A stretch of 64,000 nt of DNA, taken from Ignavibacteria bacterium (lineage in GTDB: Bacteria; Bacteroidota; Ignavibacteria; Kapaibacteriales; UBA2268). The translations under genes and the position numbers were made by a program. Below, in pieces: positions 62,627 to 64,000 of this stretch. The DNA is taken from the NCBI GenBank assembly GCA_016844745.1, contig JAERMQ010000010.1, positions 1-64,000 of the forward strand, in the 5' to 3' direction. Each line of letters begins with the position of its first letter. Position 1 is the first letter of the stretch. The notes beneath the pieces are model-generated. The model made no database searches and was not told the DNA's origin. It saw only the letters and a program-made list of their open reading frames with translations.

Positions 62627-64000
62627 ATGAAAAAAATCCTTATATTCTTAGCAATCGTTACAATTTTGACAGATAATAATACTGTCTATGCTCAGAATGT
62701 TGACCAGGTTATAAATAATATAACCTCGATCGACCCAAAAATAAAAAAATATTTTCCCAGGTGGAGGATTTGTGAAAAGGACTTACAAGCACAAATATAT
62801 CAGGCATTTCTCGTTATGAGGTATGATGAGAAAGAACTTGATATTAATAATATCGAAGTATTAGCTGCTCCTCAAGTTAAAAGAAGCGACGATGAAAGAA
62901 AAAAAGACCCGTCTCTTGTAGAAGCACAACCTTATCAGTTACTGCTTCTTTCCTGCGGAAGGGCATCAATGAATTCCGTACAAATAAGTTCGAAACTTGG
63001 AGATATTGAATTTTATTTATCCGGCGAAATGCCTTACGGAGGTAAAACAAAGTCCGTTAACGTTCGTGATTATTGCTTAGTAGATATTGCACCGGAAGTT
63101 CCATTTAGCCGTGCATCATCCGAAGCTATTATTAATTTTCTCGAACCAACCGACGCTACCCATTTACTTTCTTTTTCTCTATTTGAACAAGTACTGAAAT
63201 TCGGGGAAACCGGATTTTGGTTTCGCTCAGTTGTTGGGAACGATGAACTTGGTTATCCTTTCTGGACATCCGGTGAAAGTAAATTAATTATTAAGAAACC
63301 TTTGTATGTTAATGATGATATTAAAACAATTAAAAGAATTCCATATTTAATTAATTTTAGTATTGGCGCCGCATATCGCCTAACTACAGGTACTGAAACA
63401 AATTCCCCTGTATTTGATTGGATTCCTGCAAGGAAATTAAATTCCCATCCGGCGGGTAAGTTAATTGTTGGTTTTGATTTTCATTTGCCAATGCAGCCAT
63501 TATTCGGTATAAGTTTCAATGCTTCGATTCCAATTCAGGATAAAAAGGATGAAATAATCAAGGAAAATACTTATGCGTTTATGCCATCGAGAACCGGTGT
63601 GGATTTTAATGCATCAGACGAACGTTTTAGACATAAAGATATTTATTTGGACATAAATAATAATACCCATATCCTGAAAATTGCACCAGTATTAAAATCA
63701 TCGGGTCAGGTTACACTCTTTTATAATGTCTGGTTAAATGACAAACCAAATAAACCTGCTGAAAATTATTTCCGCTTTGAAGCCGGAATATCATACCTTG
63801 AAGTTGCTGAATATGGTCAATTCTATAATATGAGTACCGGGAATCATATATCGGATTACGGTATTGATGGACTTAGATTATATAAAAATAATGAATTCGG
63901 TGATTGGTTGTTTTTAAAGGTCGATTTTAAGAATAATGCTACATGGCCCCTTGGATTAAGTTTGCAAATATCCAACCAGACACTTTTAGGCAGGGCGGTT
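62627..64000 (+). CDS. envelope protein, start only (runs past the window end)
   Basis: Open from ATG 62627 to the last base, 458 codons without a stop. It has a signal peptide (MKKILIFLAIVTILTDNNTVYAQ). The N-terminal part is mixed; from about residue 235 it is beta-rich with repeated aromatic strands (LINFSIGAAYRL, GKLIVGFDFHLPMQPLFGISFNASIP). It looks like another outer-membrane protein of the same operon. No family recognised. Confidence 0.6.
   Translation, partial: MKKILIFLAIVTILTDNNTVYAQNVDQVINNITSIDPKIKKYFPRWRICEKDLQAQIYQAFLVMRYDEKELDINNIEVLAAPQVKRSDDERKKDPSLVEAQPYQLLLLSCGRASMNSVQISSKLGDIEFYLSGEMPYGGKTKSVNVRDYCLVDIAPEVPFSRASSEAIINFLEPTDATHLLSFSLFEQVLKFGETGFWFRSVVGNDELGYPFWTSGESKLIIKKPLYVNDDIKTIKRIPYLINFSIGAAYRLTTGTETNSPVFDWIPARKLNSHPAGKLIVGFDFHLPMQPLFGISFNASIPIQDKKDEIIKENTYAFMPSRTGVDFNASDERFRHKDIYLDINNNTHILKIAPVLKSSGQVTLFYNVWLNDKPNKPAENYFRFEAGISYLEVAEYGQFYNMSTGNHISDYGIDGLRLYKNNEFGDWLFLKVDFKNNATWPLGLSLQISNQTLLGRAV

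Overview
The window is a low-GC (visibly AT-rich) bacterial chromosome segment. Several features point to the Bacteroidota and its deep relatives (Ignavibacteria, Kapabacteria or Chlorobi type): type IX secretion (T9SS)-like C-terminal sorting tails, promoters of the TTTG / TAnnTTTG type, many multiheme c-type cytochromes, a short S21 protein, and very abundant large intergenic palindromes. This placement is inferred from gene content and motifs; no 16S or other marker alignment was possible.

Layout. 1-0.54 kb: the 3' part of a group II intron with no reverse transcriptase gene, then repeats. 0.9-1.6 kb: rpsU (S21) and a small basic protein. 1.8-13.3 kb: a redox region with at least 46 c-type heme sites. 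Five genes read leftward: a collagen-like six-heme lipoprotein, a one-heme outer-membrane barrel, a Rieske protein, a small cytochrome c, and a 19-heme protein fused to a b-type membrane domain. Two read rightward: a 13-heme protein and a cytochrome b/NapC-like fusion. Together they could carry electrons between the quinone pool and periplasmic or outer-membrane acceptors. 13.3-15.7 kb: a WlbA-like sugar dehydrogenase and a family III CoA-transferase. 16.5-21.1 kb: a leftward operon of HerA ATPase (with an in-frame stop), NurA nuclease and a DNA methyltransferase, a plausible defence cassette. 21.3-25.7 kb: an S9 peptidase, two toxin-antitoxin pairs and a small membrane protein. 25.9-33.5 kb: ilvE, a zinc peptidase, a heterodisulfide-reductase-like Fe-S protein, tatC and a porin-like protein. 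33.9-40.1 kb: mraZ and rsmH (cut off from the rest of the division cluster), a frameshifted sensor kinase, thpR, and a sensor kinase paired with a response regulator that carries a degenerate glycine-cleavage-H-like domain. 41-46 kb: a large T9SS-type secreted protein, a Cys-rich secreted protein and an OmpR-type regulator. 46-57.7 kb: a transposase-derived protein, an enoyl-ACP-reductase-like SDR, mntP, an acidic-repeat TPR protein, a BAX-inhibitor-like protein, a polyprenyl synthase, uvrA and rimO. 58.3-64 kb: three rightward envelope genes, the first with the architecture of a GldM/PorM-type motor protein and the last running off the window.

The gaps between genes are rich in repeats: GTCATTCTGAAC-type hairpins, hairpins ending in CCCTAACCC-type arms, TGTCTCAAAAG-ended MITE-like units, a GAGACGTTGCATGCAACGTCTC palindrome, a GATGTCC/GGACATC palindrome, a 53-bp tandem repeat, and two diverged copies of a roughly 300-bp noncoding element at 15.8-16.1 and 40.4-40.8 kb. 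The most promising unusual items are the HerA-NurA-methyltransferase operon with its in-frame stop, the receiver-GcvH-like regulator, the cytochrome/Rieske/one-heme-barrel cluster, and the duplicated noncoding element.
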